Source of the DNA: SAR324 cluster bacterium
GTDB lineage: Bacteria; SAR324; NAC60-12
DNA length: 24,375 nt
Reading direction: 5' to 3'
NCBI GenBank assembly: GCA_022448705.1
Contig: JAKUUF010000007.1
Location: 1-24,375 of the forward strand
Below the pieces are notes generated by a model. It searched no databases and was not told the DNA's origin. It saw nothing but the letters and a program-made list of their open reading frames with translations. Of the stretch, positions 1 through 7,884 are shown in pieces. The translations under genes and the position numbers were made by a program. Positions within the stretch are counted from its first letter, which is position 1, and every line of letters begins with the position of its first letter.

Positions 1-1248
1 TCATTGAAGAATCTGACTCATATCGAGGATAGGCAGAAGCACCGCTAAAGCAATAAATCCTACTGCCCGTCCCAGCAACAGAATCAAGATCGGCTGCAAA
101 AGTGATGTCAAGGCTTCCAGCAAGGTGTTTACTTCTTCCTGCATACGGTCAGCGACTTTTTCACGCAATTCATCCAGTCTAGCAGCCTCTTCGCCAATGG
201 ACACCACATGACGTACGTATTCAGGAAAATAATCTATTTTGGCCATGGCTGCAGAAAGCGGAATCCCTTTGTTGTTCACATCAACAATCATTTGATCAAG
301 CTTTTCAATGAACAATTTGTTTACAACTACTTTTTTGGAAATTTCCAGTGAAGTCTTCAAATCTACATCACTTTTAAGGAGGGTACCTAGAGTCTGGCAA
401 TAACGTGCAACCATGACCTTGATTCTAAGACGGCTCAATCCGGGCATATTAAGTTCAATCCTGTTTTTCCAAACCCTGCCTTGTTCGCTCCTGAAAAATA
501 TTTTTGCTGCAGCTGTAACCAGCAATATTATAAATATCAGCAAAAACCAGTGGTTCAATGCAAATTCACTTATACCCATCAAAATCCTGGTCGGCATCGG
601 CAGAGCTGCTTTTTGGCTTTCAAAAATGCTGGTAATCTTAGGCACAATGTTTGTGACCATGAAAATTACCACTGCCACTCCAAAAACTGTCATGAAAGCA
701 GGATATATAAGCGCTCCCTTTATTTTGGAACGCACTCGTTCCTGTGTTTCATAATAGTCTGCCAGACGCCTCATGATTATTCCGAGATTGCCGGAATTCT
801 CTCCTGAACGCACCATACTCACGTACATTGCCGGAAACACGTCCGGATGCTTTTCCATGGCACCTGCCAGCGGCACGCCTTCCACAACTTGTGCTCGAAC
901 ATCTGAGAGAATGCTTTGGAATCCTGAATCTTCTGTCTGCGGAATGATCAGTTGAAAAGCCTTGTCATATGGAATTGAAGCATCAAGCAATACTTCCAAC
1001 TGCCGCGTGAACTGAGTAAGAACCTTTCCTGAAGTCCCTTTGCGAAAAGGTAATTTGGGGATTTTTATTTTTCCTGAATCTCTTACTTTGCCGAAATTTG
1101 CTTTATACAGGCGACTGGTGCGGATTTCCTTGGGGAAAAGTTCCCTGGAGCGCAGAAACTGGCGAACCTCAGATTCTGATGCCGCATCTTTACTTCCTTT
1201 GTGCAATGTGCCTTCAGCGTCAAAGGCCTGATAATTATAAATTGGCAT
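1..1248 (-). CDS. gspF: Type II secretion system F family protein (GspF/PilC-like inner-membrane platform protein)
   Basis: This is a polytopic inner-membrane protein that forms the platform of type II secretion or type IV pilus machines, linking the cytoplasmic ATPase to the pseudopilus. The 415-residue length is normal for the family. Two homologous T2SSF domains are visible. The first spans about residues 75-200 (TRQLEVLLDASIPYDKAF, then VSMVRSGENSGNL). The second spans about 278-402 (ARYCQTLGTLLKSDVDL, then VVSIGEEAARLDEL). Hydrophobic segments lie near 180-200, 232-252 and 385-407, and the C-terminus has the family's VGFIALAVLLPIL. The stop codon is the first three bases of the window, so the gene is complete. 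The start ATG is at 1246-1248. No other secretion genes are visible; they may lie beyond the left edge. I cannot tell GspF from PilC with certainty because the partners are not visible. Confidence 0.9.
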   Translation of the reverse strand: MPIYNYQAFDAEGTLHKGSKDAASESEVRQFLRSRELFPKEIRTSRLYKANFGKVRDSGKIKIPKLPFRKGTSGKVLTQFTRQLEVLLDASIPYDKAFQLIIPQTEDSGFQSILSDVRAQVVEGVPLAGAMEKHPDVFPAMYVSMVRSGENSGNLGIIMRRLADYYETQERVRSKIKGALIYPAFMTVFGVAVVIFMVTNIVPKITSIFESQKAALPMPTRILMGISEFALNHWFLLIFIILLVTAAAKIFFRSEQGRVWKNRIELNMPGLSRLRIKVMVARYCQTLGTLLKSDVDLKTSLEISKKVVVNKLFIEKLDQMIVDVNNKGIPLSAAMAKIDYFPEYVRHVVSIGEEAARLDELREKVADRMQEEVNTLLEALTSLLQPILILLLGRAVGFIALAVLLPILDMSQILQ

Positions 1249-1473
1249 ATACAGCTATTGCTTAAAAAAATTTAATTTATACCTGCTACATGAAATGATT
1301 TTTCACTTTTACTCCAATTTTTCTTTTCAGCAACCGTCTGCAGTTTAACCAGGAAAATCAATTGCTCCTGAAGGAAACCTGAGTCTGCAAATTTCCTTAA
1401 CAGTTGACGCCTTTAAGTTCTATCCGTAAACTATTGTCTGTCTTTAGCTTTAATTATACACAAGGATTTTAGT

Positions 1474-2664
1474 ATGGCAAAGGAGTATCCGCCTTTGAAA
1501 AGTGTCCCTGGATTTTCCTGGCTTGGAATAAACCTGGGGATCAAGGATGAAACTCCTGATTTTGGAGTAATTGCTTCTGATTGCAAATGCTCCGCTGCAG
1601 GAGTTTTCACCAGGAACAACATACCAGGAGCACCAGTCATCATAGGCCGGGAACATATACAGGATGGTCAATTGCAGGCCATTGTTGTCAACTCAAAAAT
1701 TGCCAATGTAGCCACCGGTCAGTCTGGAATTGAAGACGCAAAAAACATGTGCCGCTGGACAGCATCTTCCCTGGGAATTGCTCCGGAACAGGTCCTCCCC
1801 TCTTCAACCGGTGTAATCGGTAAACGGCTGCCTGTTGAGAAAATTCAGACAGGTTGTGAATCTATTCCTGGAAAACTTGGTTCTACTCCGGAACATATTG
1901 AAAACTTTGCCCGTGCGATCATGACAACTGACACAAACCCGAAATGGGGCTGTGAGTCAATTGGAAATGCAACATTGCTCGGAGTCGCCAAAGGTGCAGG
2001 AATGATTGAACCTGATATGGCAACGATGCTTAGTTATTTTGTTACTGATGCTAGTCTCAGCTGCGAGTTGCTGCAAAAAATGCTGCGCCGAGTTGTCAAC
2101 AAGTCCTTCAACCGTATCTCCATAGATACTGATACTTCCACAAGCGACACCGTAATTATCCTTGCCAACGGCCTGGCTGGAGAGGTAGATGCAGAAAAAT
2201 TTGAAGAAGCATTCACAAGGATTGCAGTTAATCTGGCCAAAGAAATAGCACGTGACGGGGAAGGCTCAAAAAAACTGATTGAACTCACTGTGTCCGGTGC
2301 TGAATCACAGCAAATGGCCCTGCAAATTGCAAAATCAATTATTAACTCACCTTTGGTCAAAACCGCAATCCACGGAGCAGATCCAAATTGGGGCCGTTTT
2401 GTAATGGCAGTAGGAAAAGTATTTCAGTATCCGGTAAGTTTGGACGAATTATCCATTCGATTTGGAAGCGAAAGCCAGGGTATGACAGTGAATGCACATA
2501 ATCTGGACTCCAGTAAAGTCAGCCTGGATGCAATTTCAAAGTATCTGCAAAACAATGAGGTCCAGCTGGAAGTCACAGTAGGAAAAGGCAGTTTTGCTGA
2601 AACAGTCTGGGGCTGTGATTTGACTAAGGAGTATATTGAAATAAATGCCTTTTACACAACATGA
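1474..2664 (+). CDS. argJ: Bifunctional glutamate N-acetyltransferase / amino-acid acetyltransferase (ornithine acetyltransferase)
   Basis: ArgJ moves the acetyl group from N-acetylornithine to glutamate in the cyclic arginine pathway; bifunctional forms also make N-acetylglutamate from acetyl-CoA. The 396-residue protein carries the family's self-cleavage site, EPDMATML, with the cut expected between Ala183 and Thr184, giving alpha and beta chains with Thr184 as nucleophile. Other family stretches are SSTGVIGKRLP, MTTDTNPKW, SIDTDTSTSDT and AIHGADPNWGR. An AAGGA ribosome site lies upstream of the ATG. The gene stands alone as far as arginine genes go. hemH follows after 117 bases, and gspF is divergent across a 225-base gap. 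Whether it is mono- or bifunctional cannot be read from the sequence. Confidence 0.96.
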   Translation: MAKEYPPLKSVPGFSWLGINLGIKDETPDFGVIASDCKCSAAGVFTRNNIPGAPVIIGREHIQDGQLQAIVVNSKIANVATGQSGIEDAKNMCRWTASSLGIAPEQVLPSSTGVIGKRLPVEKIQTGCESIPGKLGSTPEHIENFARAIMTTDTNPKWGCESIGNATLLGVAKGAGMIEPDMATMLSYFVTDASLSCELLQKMLRRVVNKSFNRISIDTDTSTSDTVIILANGLAGEVDAEKFEEAFTRIAVNLAKEIARDGEGSKKLIELTVSGAESQQMALQIAKSIINSPLVKTAIHGADPNWGRFVMAVGKVFQYPVSLDELSIRFGSESQGMTVNAHNLDSSKVSLDAISKYLQNNEVQLEVTVGKGSFAETVWGCDLTKEYIEINAFYTT

Positions 2665-2781
2665 CCTTTTGGATGAAGTAGAGAAAGCCATCGCTCCTGC
2701 TTTCAGTGTCTTCAATTTTCTTCATTCCAAACAGAAAAGTTAAATATTTGAAAACAGATAGAGAAATATTTTTTAATACTA

Positions 2782-3858
2782 ATGAGGGAAACAAACTTGC
2801 AGACAAAAAAAAGTACATCAGAAAGCAATAGCACGAACACTGCAGTCCTGATGATAAACCTAGGGACTCCAGATGCTCCAAATACACCTGAAGTACGGAC
2901 TTATTTAAGGGAACTGCTCTCTTCAGACCGTGTGCTGGATATAAATCCTTTCTTACGCTGGCTGCTGCTAAATATTTTCATTCTTCCCTTTCGACCCAAA
3001 AAAACTGCAAAAGCATATAAAAATATTTGGTTGGAGGGAGGTTCACCGCTGATGGTCTATAGTCAAAAGCTGAAAAAAGCTTTGACAGAACAATTTGCAG
3101 TAGAAAACATTCATGTTGAACTTGCAATGCAATGCGGCGAACCTTCAATAAAAAATGCTCTGGACCGTCTTCGAGTAAAGGGATACAGTCGCATAATTGT
3201 GCTTCCCATGTATCCGCAATACGCCTCAAGCACTTTTGGAGGAGCAATAGAAGATCTTTACAGGGAAATTCTTAAAGACTGGAACATGCCTCAGCTTCAG
3301 ATTGTTCCCCCATTTTTTTCAGATTCACTATTTATTGAAGCATGGGCTAAAGTGGGACTGCCATATCTCGATCATGAGCCTGACCATGTGCTGTTCAGTT
3401 TCCATGGACTTCCACTAAGGCATTTGAAAAAAAGCGATATCTCAGGAAACTGGTGCCGAAATAATAAGGAATGCTGCCTGAAATTAACAAATCAAAATAA
3501 ATATTGCTACAGCGCTCAATGTTACGAGACTTCAAAATTAATGGCAGAACGCCTGAACCTGGGTGCAGAAAACTGGTCAGTGAGCTTTCAGTCCCGTTTT
3601 GGCCGTGAGGAATGGGTTAAACCCTACACAGAGCCGCATCTGGAGGAACTTGCGGAAAGAGGTGTAAAGCGAGTTGTGGTATTTTGTCCATCATTTGTTG
3701 CAGACTGTCTTGAAACACTTGAGGAAATAGGGATACAAGCAGCAGAACATTTCCGTAAGTGCGGCGGAGAAGAACTTATACTAGTTCCTTCTTTGAATGA
3801 CCATCCTGAATGGATAAAGTCCCTGACTTCAATTATCCGGAAGCAGCTGTCCTGCTGA
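2782..3858 (+). CDS. hemH: Ferrochelatase with internal cysteine-rich segment
   Basis: HemH inserts ferrous iron into a porphyrin, the last step of heme synthesis. The 358-residue protein begins with the family signature MINLGTPDAPNTPEVRTYLREL. It carries the metal-site motif FSFHGLP (His208) and the conserved CLETLEEIG (Glu311). Between them is a cysteine-rich stretch, Cys225, Cys231, Cys232, Cys242 and Cys247, ending in YSAQCYETS. Similar internal cysteines occur in a class of bacterial ferrochelatases known to bind a [2Fe-2S] cluster; that this protein does so is inference. No good ribosome site precedes the ATG at 2782. A later start at Met24 is possible but would leave a very short N-terminus. 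The gene is convergent with the fusion-protein gene, 12 bases away. Confidence 0.96.
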   Translation: MRETNLQTKKSTSESNSTNTAVLMINLGTPDAPNTPEVRTYLRELLSSDRVLDINPFLRWLLLNIFILPFRPKKTAKAYKNIWLEGGSPLMVYSQKLKKALTEQFAVENIHVELAMQCGEPSIKNALDRLRVKGYSRIIVLPMYPQYASSTFGGAIEDLYREILKDWNMPQLQIVPPFFSDSLFIEAWAKVGLPYLDHEPDHVLFSFHGLPLRHLKKSDISGNWCRNNKECCLKLTNQNKYCYSAQCYETSKLMAERLNLGAENWSVSFQSRFGREEWVKPYTEPHLEELAERGVKRVVVFCPSFVADCLETLEEIGIQAAEHFRKCGGEELILVPSLNDHPEWIKSLTSIIRKQLSC

Positions 3859-3870
3859 CCCAGCCTTAAA

Positions 3871-4815
3871 TTACTTTTTGGACAGCAAATAAACCTTAGC
3901 GCTCATCCCCGCTCTCAGCATCAGTCCTGGATTATTAGCTTTAACATGAAGCGGGAAACGTCCTGTTTCAGGGTCCGCTATCCAGTCCACACGTTCGATG
4001 TATCCTGAGAATTGTTTATCCCTGTAGCTTGGAGTGACAAAAACAACAGACTGGCCCCTTTTAATCATTGGCAAATCATGCTGCTCTGCCTGAATTACAA
4101 TTTTTACCTGACTTATGTCAATTATATGAAAGACAGGTGATCCAGGACTGATCATTTCTCCCTCCTCGATTGACTTGGCAGCAATAATTCCGCCAATTTT
4201 AGCTTTGACGCGAGTGTCCTCAAGTGCGTCTTCACTCAGGTCAAAATCATGTTTGGAGCGCTCAAGAGTCAGGATGGCGTTTTTAAGAGTCAGGATGGCA
4301 TTTTCATATCCAAGTTTTGTTTTATCTAAAGAAAGTACCGCCCTGTCATACTGGAGCTGCAATGCCTCCAGCTGTGAACGGGTTGAAGAACCTTGTTCAA
4401 ATAATGTCTCTTCATCATCCAGCCTGCGCTTTATGTCTTTCAAATTAGTTTCCATATCCTTGATACTATTTTCATTAACCTTGATACTGTTTTCACTAAC
4501 TTTGACATTGTTTTCGTTGATCTTGAGCTGTATCCGAGATAATTCCAGCTGCCGTTTCTGTGAAGTGTTTTCAATGGTGAGCAGCAACTGATCTTCTACA
4601 ACACTCTGATTAACTTTTACATTTATAGCTTCAACTCGTCCGCCAATACTCGACTGTACCTGCAAAGTTTCAGAAGGTTCAATCAGCCCTGTGAGAGAAA
4701 TTGGTGTTTTGTATGAGCCCTCAAGCTCACTGCCCCATAAAGTAAATATCCCACCAAAAAGCCAAACAAATAAAAAACTAAAATAGATTTTGTGCAATTT
4801 TTTGTAGTTATACAT
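3871..4815 (-). CDS. Periplasmic adaptor / membrane fusion protein, HlyD-RND family
   Basis: Membrane fusion proteins bridge an inner-membrane exporter to a TolC channel. This 314-residue protein has an N-terminal hydrophobic anchor or signal (about residues 11-27). It then has a lipoyl half-domain (about 55-82, GGRVEAINVKVNQSV), a long coiled-coil hairpin (about 84-197), the second lipoyl half (about 203-230, AKIGGIIAAKSIEEGEMI) and a beta-barrel part. The hairpin carries two sets of 7-residue tandem repeats. I chose the ATG at 4815 because an AGGAG sequence sits five bases upstream; the frame stays open 19 codons further to an ATG at 4872, which has a poorer signal. The TolC-like gene ends 112 bases upstream on the same strand, so the two are probably one unit. 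No RND, MFS or ABC pump gene adjoins them; hemH converges from the other side. Confidence 0.85.
   Translation of the reverse strand: MYNYKKLHKIYFSFLFVWLFGGIFTLWGSELEGSYKTPISLTGLIEPSETLQVQSSIGGRVEAINVKVNQSVVEDQLLLTIENTSQKRQLELSRIQLKINENNVKVSENSIKVNENSIKDMETNLKDIKRRLDDEETLFEQGSSTRSQLEALQLQYDRAVLSLDKTKLGYENAILTLKNAILTLERSKHDFDLSEDALEDTRVKAKIGGIIAAKSIEEGEMISPGSPVFHIIDISQVKIVIQAEQHDLPMIKRGQSVVFVTPSYRDKQFSGYIERVDWIADPETGRFPLHVKANNPGLMLRAGMSAKVYLLSKK
4264..4305 (-). repeat. Two tandem 21-base heptad-coding units in the fusion-protein hairpin
   Basis: The 15-base stretch aagagtcaggatggc occurs at 4264-4278 and again at 4285-4299, an offset of exactly 21 bases. It encodes NAILTLK followed by NAILTLE, about residues 170-184, in one arm of the coiled-coil hairpin. 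The offset equals one heptad of a coiled coil, so the reading frame and the coil register are both kept. Confidence 0.85.
4437..4520 (-). repeat. Four tandem 21-base heptad-coding units in the fusion-protein hairpin
   Basis: Units start at 4437, 4458, 4479 and 4500. The units at 4458 and 4479 differ at only two positions, the one at 4500 is somewhat diverged, and the one at 4437 is the most diverged. They encode successive heptads reading INENNVK, VSENSIK, VNENSIK and DMETNLK, about residues 99-126. This looks like coil lengthening by tandem duplication in the arm opposite to the 4264-4305 repeat. Confidence 0.85.
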
Positions 4816-4820
4816 TTTTT

Positions 4821-4825
4821 CTCCT
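4821..4825 (-). promoter_or_regulatory. Ribosome binding site that decides the fusion-protein start
   Basis: On the minus strand this reads AGGAG and ends five bases before the ATG at 4813-4815. It supports starting the protein at MYNYKKLHKI instead of 19 codons earlier. The shorter form also puts the hydrophobic signal close to the N-terminus. Confidence 0.7.
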
Positions 4826-4927
4826 GATTTATTATTATTTTTAATCTGAAAAAAATTTTGAAGAAGCTTCATATTTTCATATATCTTGTTATCTGCAATA
4901 GAGGCTTTAGCAATTCATTTCAAGTCA

Positions 4928-6517
4928 TCAGTCCTGATTCAATTTATATTTTTCTTTAAACTCACCAGTTAAAGCTAAAATCTCCACTCGTATTTTTTCC
5001 TGACGTATGCTGATCATTATTTCCTGCTGCTTTGCCTCAACAACATCCTGTTGAAATTGAGAAACCTGATAACTCGTACTCTTTCCAAGCTTGAAGCGTT
5101 CTATTTCATGTCTCAGCTGTTCTGCGGAAAGCTTGCTCACTGCTTCAGCAGTCTGTTTTTCCTTTTCAATCAATTTAAGGGAATTTAACAGTGACTGTAA
5201 ATTCAAACTTAATTGAGATTTACGTTCCTCGATTTGCAGCATCAGCTGCTGCTGTTCAAGTCGTTTTCTCTGAATATTTTCCACAGTTGCCTGATCTCCC
5301 AGGGGAACTTTCCAAGTCAGTGTGGCACTCATTCCATGAAGCTTGCTTTTTGCGAAATCAGCAGTACCACCAAAAGTACCCGAACTGTATCCATTTAAAA
5401 TATAGGACAAGCTTAGATCCATATCCGTTTTCTGCTTGTTCAACTCCTGCTCCAACTGATACCGATTTTGCTCAAGTGAAGCATTTAATGAACTAATCTG
5501 TGTGTCATTCTGATAAATTGTTTCTGAAAGCGTATTTATATCATCCGGAACAGTAAATTCACCGGAAGGCCTGTCCACGGGATACAGTCCAACCGGCAGA
5601 TACTGAAGATTCAATACAGATCTAACCTGGTCCTCTACACTCTTCACATCCAGACGGGAAGAGAGCAGACTTTGACGGTCCCTCATAAGCTGAGTTTCTG
5701 AAACTCTTACTTCTGTAGCATTCAGCAGGCCTGCTTCCAGTCTTGCATGATTATCACGTGTTAGTTTTTCTGAAAGAGCAACAGCCTTCTTCTTAACTTC
5801 AACAGTTTCCAAAATTCCAACTAAATCCCAATAAATTGATGCTACCTGCTTCAGCAGTGACAATTCTGTCGCTCTAGTATTTAACCTTCCTTTAGCTACA
5901 CCGACTTCAGCAATCAGCACTGGCAATTCATTAAAATCACTGCCCCAATCCTGGAAAAAAGGTATCGTTACGGAACCTGTTAAACTTGCGCTGCTTAATG
6001 CATCACCGGTAGTTCCAGAAGTAACCTCACCTCCGAGCTCATCAACAGATATGGAGGTGGATGTTTTGGTTTGTTCAGAATAAGTCAGGCCGTACGTAAT
6101 TCCGCTGTCTGCACGTTTACTGTATGCTGAAGAAAAAGACAGACTGCTGGTGCTGCTTCCACAAAGTTCAGCAGGTGAGCAGCTTGACGATGCACTAAGC
6201 GAAGGAGTATTTGCGTAACCAAAACTTGTAGTCACGCTGGGAGTGTATCTTTCCTGTGCTGCAACCACTGAACGTTGTGCTGCATCTTCACCCAGTTTTG
6301 ATACTTTAAGAGAAAGGCTGCGCTCAATCGCAAGCTTCAACACTAATTCAAGCGGTACTTCAGCCATTTCACGACCATCAATTTGTCTCAAGTTGACCTG
6401 TTCAAGCAGGCTCGCGCTTGCCTCATCAAGCTCTGCTTGGGACTGCCCATGAACATGGCTCCACAAAATAAGACACAACAAAGGTAAGATAATTGTGCTT
6501 TTATTTATGATATTCAA
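4928..6517 (-). CDS. TolC-family outer membrane efflux protein
   Basis: TolC-family proteins form trimeric outer-membrane and periplasmic tunnels for efflux or type I secretion. The 529-residue protein starts with a signal peptide (MNIINKSTIILPLLCLILWSHVHG). It has the family's two-repeat plan of long helices: LELVLKLAIERSLSLKVSKLGEDAAQ in the first half, LNATEVRVSETQL near the middle, and KLGKSTSYQVSQFQQDVVEA near the C-terminus. Between residues about 100 and 185 lies a Ser/Thr-rich stretch in the expected first outer-loop/barrel region, with a Cys113-Cys119 pair that could form a disulfide. The start codon is TTG, with AAAGG six bases upstream; no in-frame ATG would keep the signal peptide. 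The fusion-protein gene follows on the same strand. The substrate cannot be inferred. Confidence 0.88.
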   Translation of the reverse strand: MNIINKSTIILPLLCLILWSHVHGQSQAELDEASASLLEQVNLRQIDGREMAEVPLELVLKLAIERSLSLKVSKLGEDAAQRSVVAAQERYTPSVTTSFGYANTPSLSASSSCSPAELCGSSTSSLSFSSAYSKRADSGITYGLTYSEQTKTSTSISVDELGGEVTSGTTGDALSSASLTGSVTIPFFQDWGSDFNELPVLIAEVGVAKGRLNTRATELSLLKQVASIYWDLVGILETVEVKKKAVALSEKLTRDNHARLEAGLLNATEVRVSETQLMRDRQSLLSSRLDVKSVEDQVRSVLNLQYLPVGLYPVDRPSGEFTVPDDINTLSETIYQNDTQISSLNASLEQNRYQLEQELNKQKTDMDLSLSYILNGYSSGTFGGTADFAKSKLHGMSATLTWKVPLGDQATVENIQRKRLEQQQLMLQIEERKSQLSLNLQSLLNSLKLIEKEKQTAEAVSKLSAEQLRHEIERFKLGKSTSYQVSQFQQDVVEAKQQEIMISIRQEKIRVEILALTGEFKEKYKLNQD

Positions 6518-6523
6518 ATTTAG

Positions 6524-6528
6524 CCTTT
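6524..6528 (-). promoter_or_regulatory. Ribosome binding site supporting a TTG start for the TolC-like gene
   Basis: On the minus strand this reads AAAGG, six bases before the TTG at 6515-6517. The TTG is the only start that gives a complete signal peptide. Confidence 0.6.
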
Positions 6529-6747
6529 ATTGTGAAAGATTTTCACCAGTTATGATTATTAACAAATACAATAATAACCGCGTATTCTAACGCATAATCA
6601 AAATGAAATCAATTCTATGTGTGTAACGAATTGTTGCGATTGAGTTAACATCTATTTTTTAATACACTCCCCCAACCAGGTTGCTTTTCTTCATTTATAT
6701 TGATTTAAACACATGATTCATGCTATTCATAACATTGAACATTTCTT

Positions 6748-6767
6748 AATGAATATAATCATTATCA
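6748..6767. promoter_or_regulatory. Candidate Fur box
   Basis: The 19-mer aatgaatataatcattatc matches the classical Fur consensus at 15 of 19 positions. In the 7-1-7 view the right half ATTATCA (6761-6767) is perfect and the left half (6753-6759) matches 5 of 7. It lies about 63 bases before the msrB start and about 230 from the TolC-like start. The surroundings are AT-rich, so a chance match is possible. Confidence 0.4.
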
Positions 6768-6780
6768 TGTTTCGAGAGCA

Positions 6781-6797
6781 AATTGTTTAACACAATT
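6781..6797. promoter_or_regulatory. Short inverted repeat with a weak promoter-like pair before msrB
   Basis: AATTGT (6781-6786) and ACAATT (6792-6797) are perfect 6-base arms around a 5-base spacer. A weak pair TTGTTT (6783-6788) and TAGATA (6805-6810), 16 bases apart, would overlap it and place transcription start only about 10-15 bases before the msrB ATG. No Shine-Dalgarno sequence is visible there. An operator is possible but not shown. Confidence 0.25.
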
Positions 6798-6829
6798 CAA
6801 ATATTAGATAAAAACAAATCATATAAATC

Positions 6830-7225
6830 ATGCCTGATAAAAAAAACTTAAGCGACCAGCAGTGGAAGGAAAACCTGACACCTGAACAGTATGAAATATG
6901 CAGAAATAAAGGGACAGAGCCCCCTTTCAGTGGAGAATATCTTAATACTAAAACCACTGGTACATACCATTGTTTGTGCTGCGGAAATGCCTTATTTCAC
7001 TCCGAAAAAAAATTTGATTCCGGCACCGGCTGGCCAAGTTTCTGGGATCCGATTGATGTTCAGAGCGTGAGTACTCAAGAAGATTTGAGTATGTCTGTGG
7101 TAAGAACGGAAGTACTCTGCAAACAGTGTGACTCGCATTTAGGCCACGTTTTTGAGGATGGTCCACAACCAACCGGTTTAAGGTACTGCATCAATTCTGT
7201 TTCACTGAAGCTTGAAGAAGATTAG
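6830..7225 (+). CDS. msrB: Peptide-methionine (R)-S-oxide reductase
   Basis: MsrB reduces the R form of methionine sulfoxide in proteins and so repairs oxidative damage. The 131-residue single-domain protein has the zinc-binding pairs Cys48/Cys51 (CLCC) and Cys97/Cys100 (CKQC). It also has the core FDSGTGWPSFW and the catalytic Cys120 in RYCINSVSL. No signal peptide is visible, so it should act in the cytoplasm. No ribosome site precedes the ATG. The gene is divergent from the TolC-like gene and 76 bases before the HAD gene. A Fur-like site upstream hints at iron or redox control. Confidence 0.97.
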   Translation: MPDKKNLSDQQWKENLTPEQYEICRNKGTEPPFSGEYLNTKTTGTYHCLCCGNALFHSEKKFDSGTGWPSFWDPIDVQSVSTQEDLSMSVVRTEVLCKQCDSHLGHVFEDGPQPTGLRYCINSVSLKLEED

Positions 7226-7301
7226 ATTCTGAAGTCTTTGTGAATCTCACCGGCAAACCAATCATTAATGAGATGCCTCTTTCCATAAAGTAAGTTTTTC
7301 C

Positions 7302-7847
7302 ATGATAATCTGTTCTGATGTAGATGGAGTAATATTAAATTACATTCAAGGATTTATTGATTTTACAAGAAAAGAAAAAATCCCTTATTCCCATAATCCT
7401 GAGCTTTATGGAGTTATAAGTAATTTTCCTGACAACCTGAAGGTTCGAGATCAATTTTATTCCGGGAAATATCTGAGTCAATTAAAGTTCTATGACGACT
7501 CGTTAGAAATTCTGAATCTGCTGGCAAGCAAACACGAACTGCATCTTGTAAGTGCTCTGGAACCCGAGCAGTCAAAAAAACGTGTTGAAAACTTGAAAAT
7601 GTTAAATTACACAACTCTGCAGTGCGTTGGTGATGACCGCAAGGAGGAGATCGTTATCGAGGAAATTCAGCCTGATGTAATGATCGAAGACCGCCCGGAA
7701 CTGATTGAGGCTTTCCACCGTGCAGGCATCAGAGTGATTTTCCCCGACTGGCATCCTTATACTAAAGGAATGGAATGTTTTGCAACACCGTTTTCTCTTT
7801 GGAATGAAGTTCCTTATTTACTCCACAATTCATTAACAACAGACTAA
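7302..7847 (+). CDS. HAD-superfamily hydrolase resembling 5'(3')-deoxyribonucleotidase
   Basis: The 181-residue protein begins with the HAD motif I, SDVDGVILNY, with Asp6 the expected nucleophile and Asp8 the general acid. HAD motif II is probably LVSALE (about residues 84-89). Motif IV is probably in DVMIEDRPELIEAF, followed by a hydrophobic strand VIFPDWHPY. The overall plan and length resemble the small NT5C-type 5'-nucleotidases that dephosphorylate deoxynucleoside monophosphates; this is inferred from motifs and size only. The next gene, 37 bases on, looks like a nucleoside deoxyribosyltransferase, which supports a role in nucleotide salvage. The start codon ATG at 7302 has only a weak ribosome site. 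Another phosphatase of the HAD group cannot be excluded. Confidence 0.7.
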   Translation: MIICSDVDGVILNYIQGFIDFTRKEKIPYSHNPELYGVISNFPDNLKVRDQFYSGKYLSQLKFYDDSLEILNLLASKHELHLVSALEPEQSKKRVENLKMLNYTTLQCVGDDRKEEIVIEEIQPDVMIEDRPELIEAFHRAGIRVIFPDWHPYTKGMECFATPFSLWNEVPYLLHNSLTTD

Positions 7848-7884
7848 AGCCTGCACCTGAATCTTCAACCAAAAAGGGAAGTTG

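Larger units (their letters stand above)
6518..6829. other. 312-base divergent intergenic region
   Basis: This very AT-rich stretch separates the TolC-like gene (leftward) from msrB (rightward). I find no open frame worth calling. It contains a Fur-box-like site (6748-6767), a short inverted repeat (6781-6797) and a weak promoter-like pair near msrB. It probably holds promoters for both directions. Confidence 0.6.

Noticed and set aside
413..807. Open frames on the + strand inside gspF
   Set aside because: They are antisense to a well-supported gene and show no family resemblance or start signals.
2683..2704. Inverted repeat GAAAGC/GCTTTC after argJ as a terminator
   Set aside because: The 6-base stem has a 10-base loop and no T run follows, so it is too weak to call.
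4816..4872. Longer N-terminus for the membrane fusion protein
   Set aside because: The later ATG has a clear ribosome site and places the signal at the N-terminus.
7224..7247. Inverted repeat AGATTC/GAATCT after msrB as a terminator
   Set aside because: The loop is long and no T run follows.
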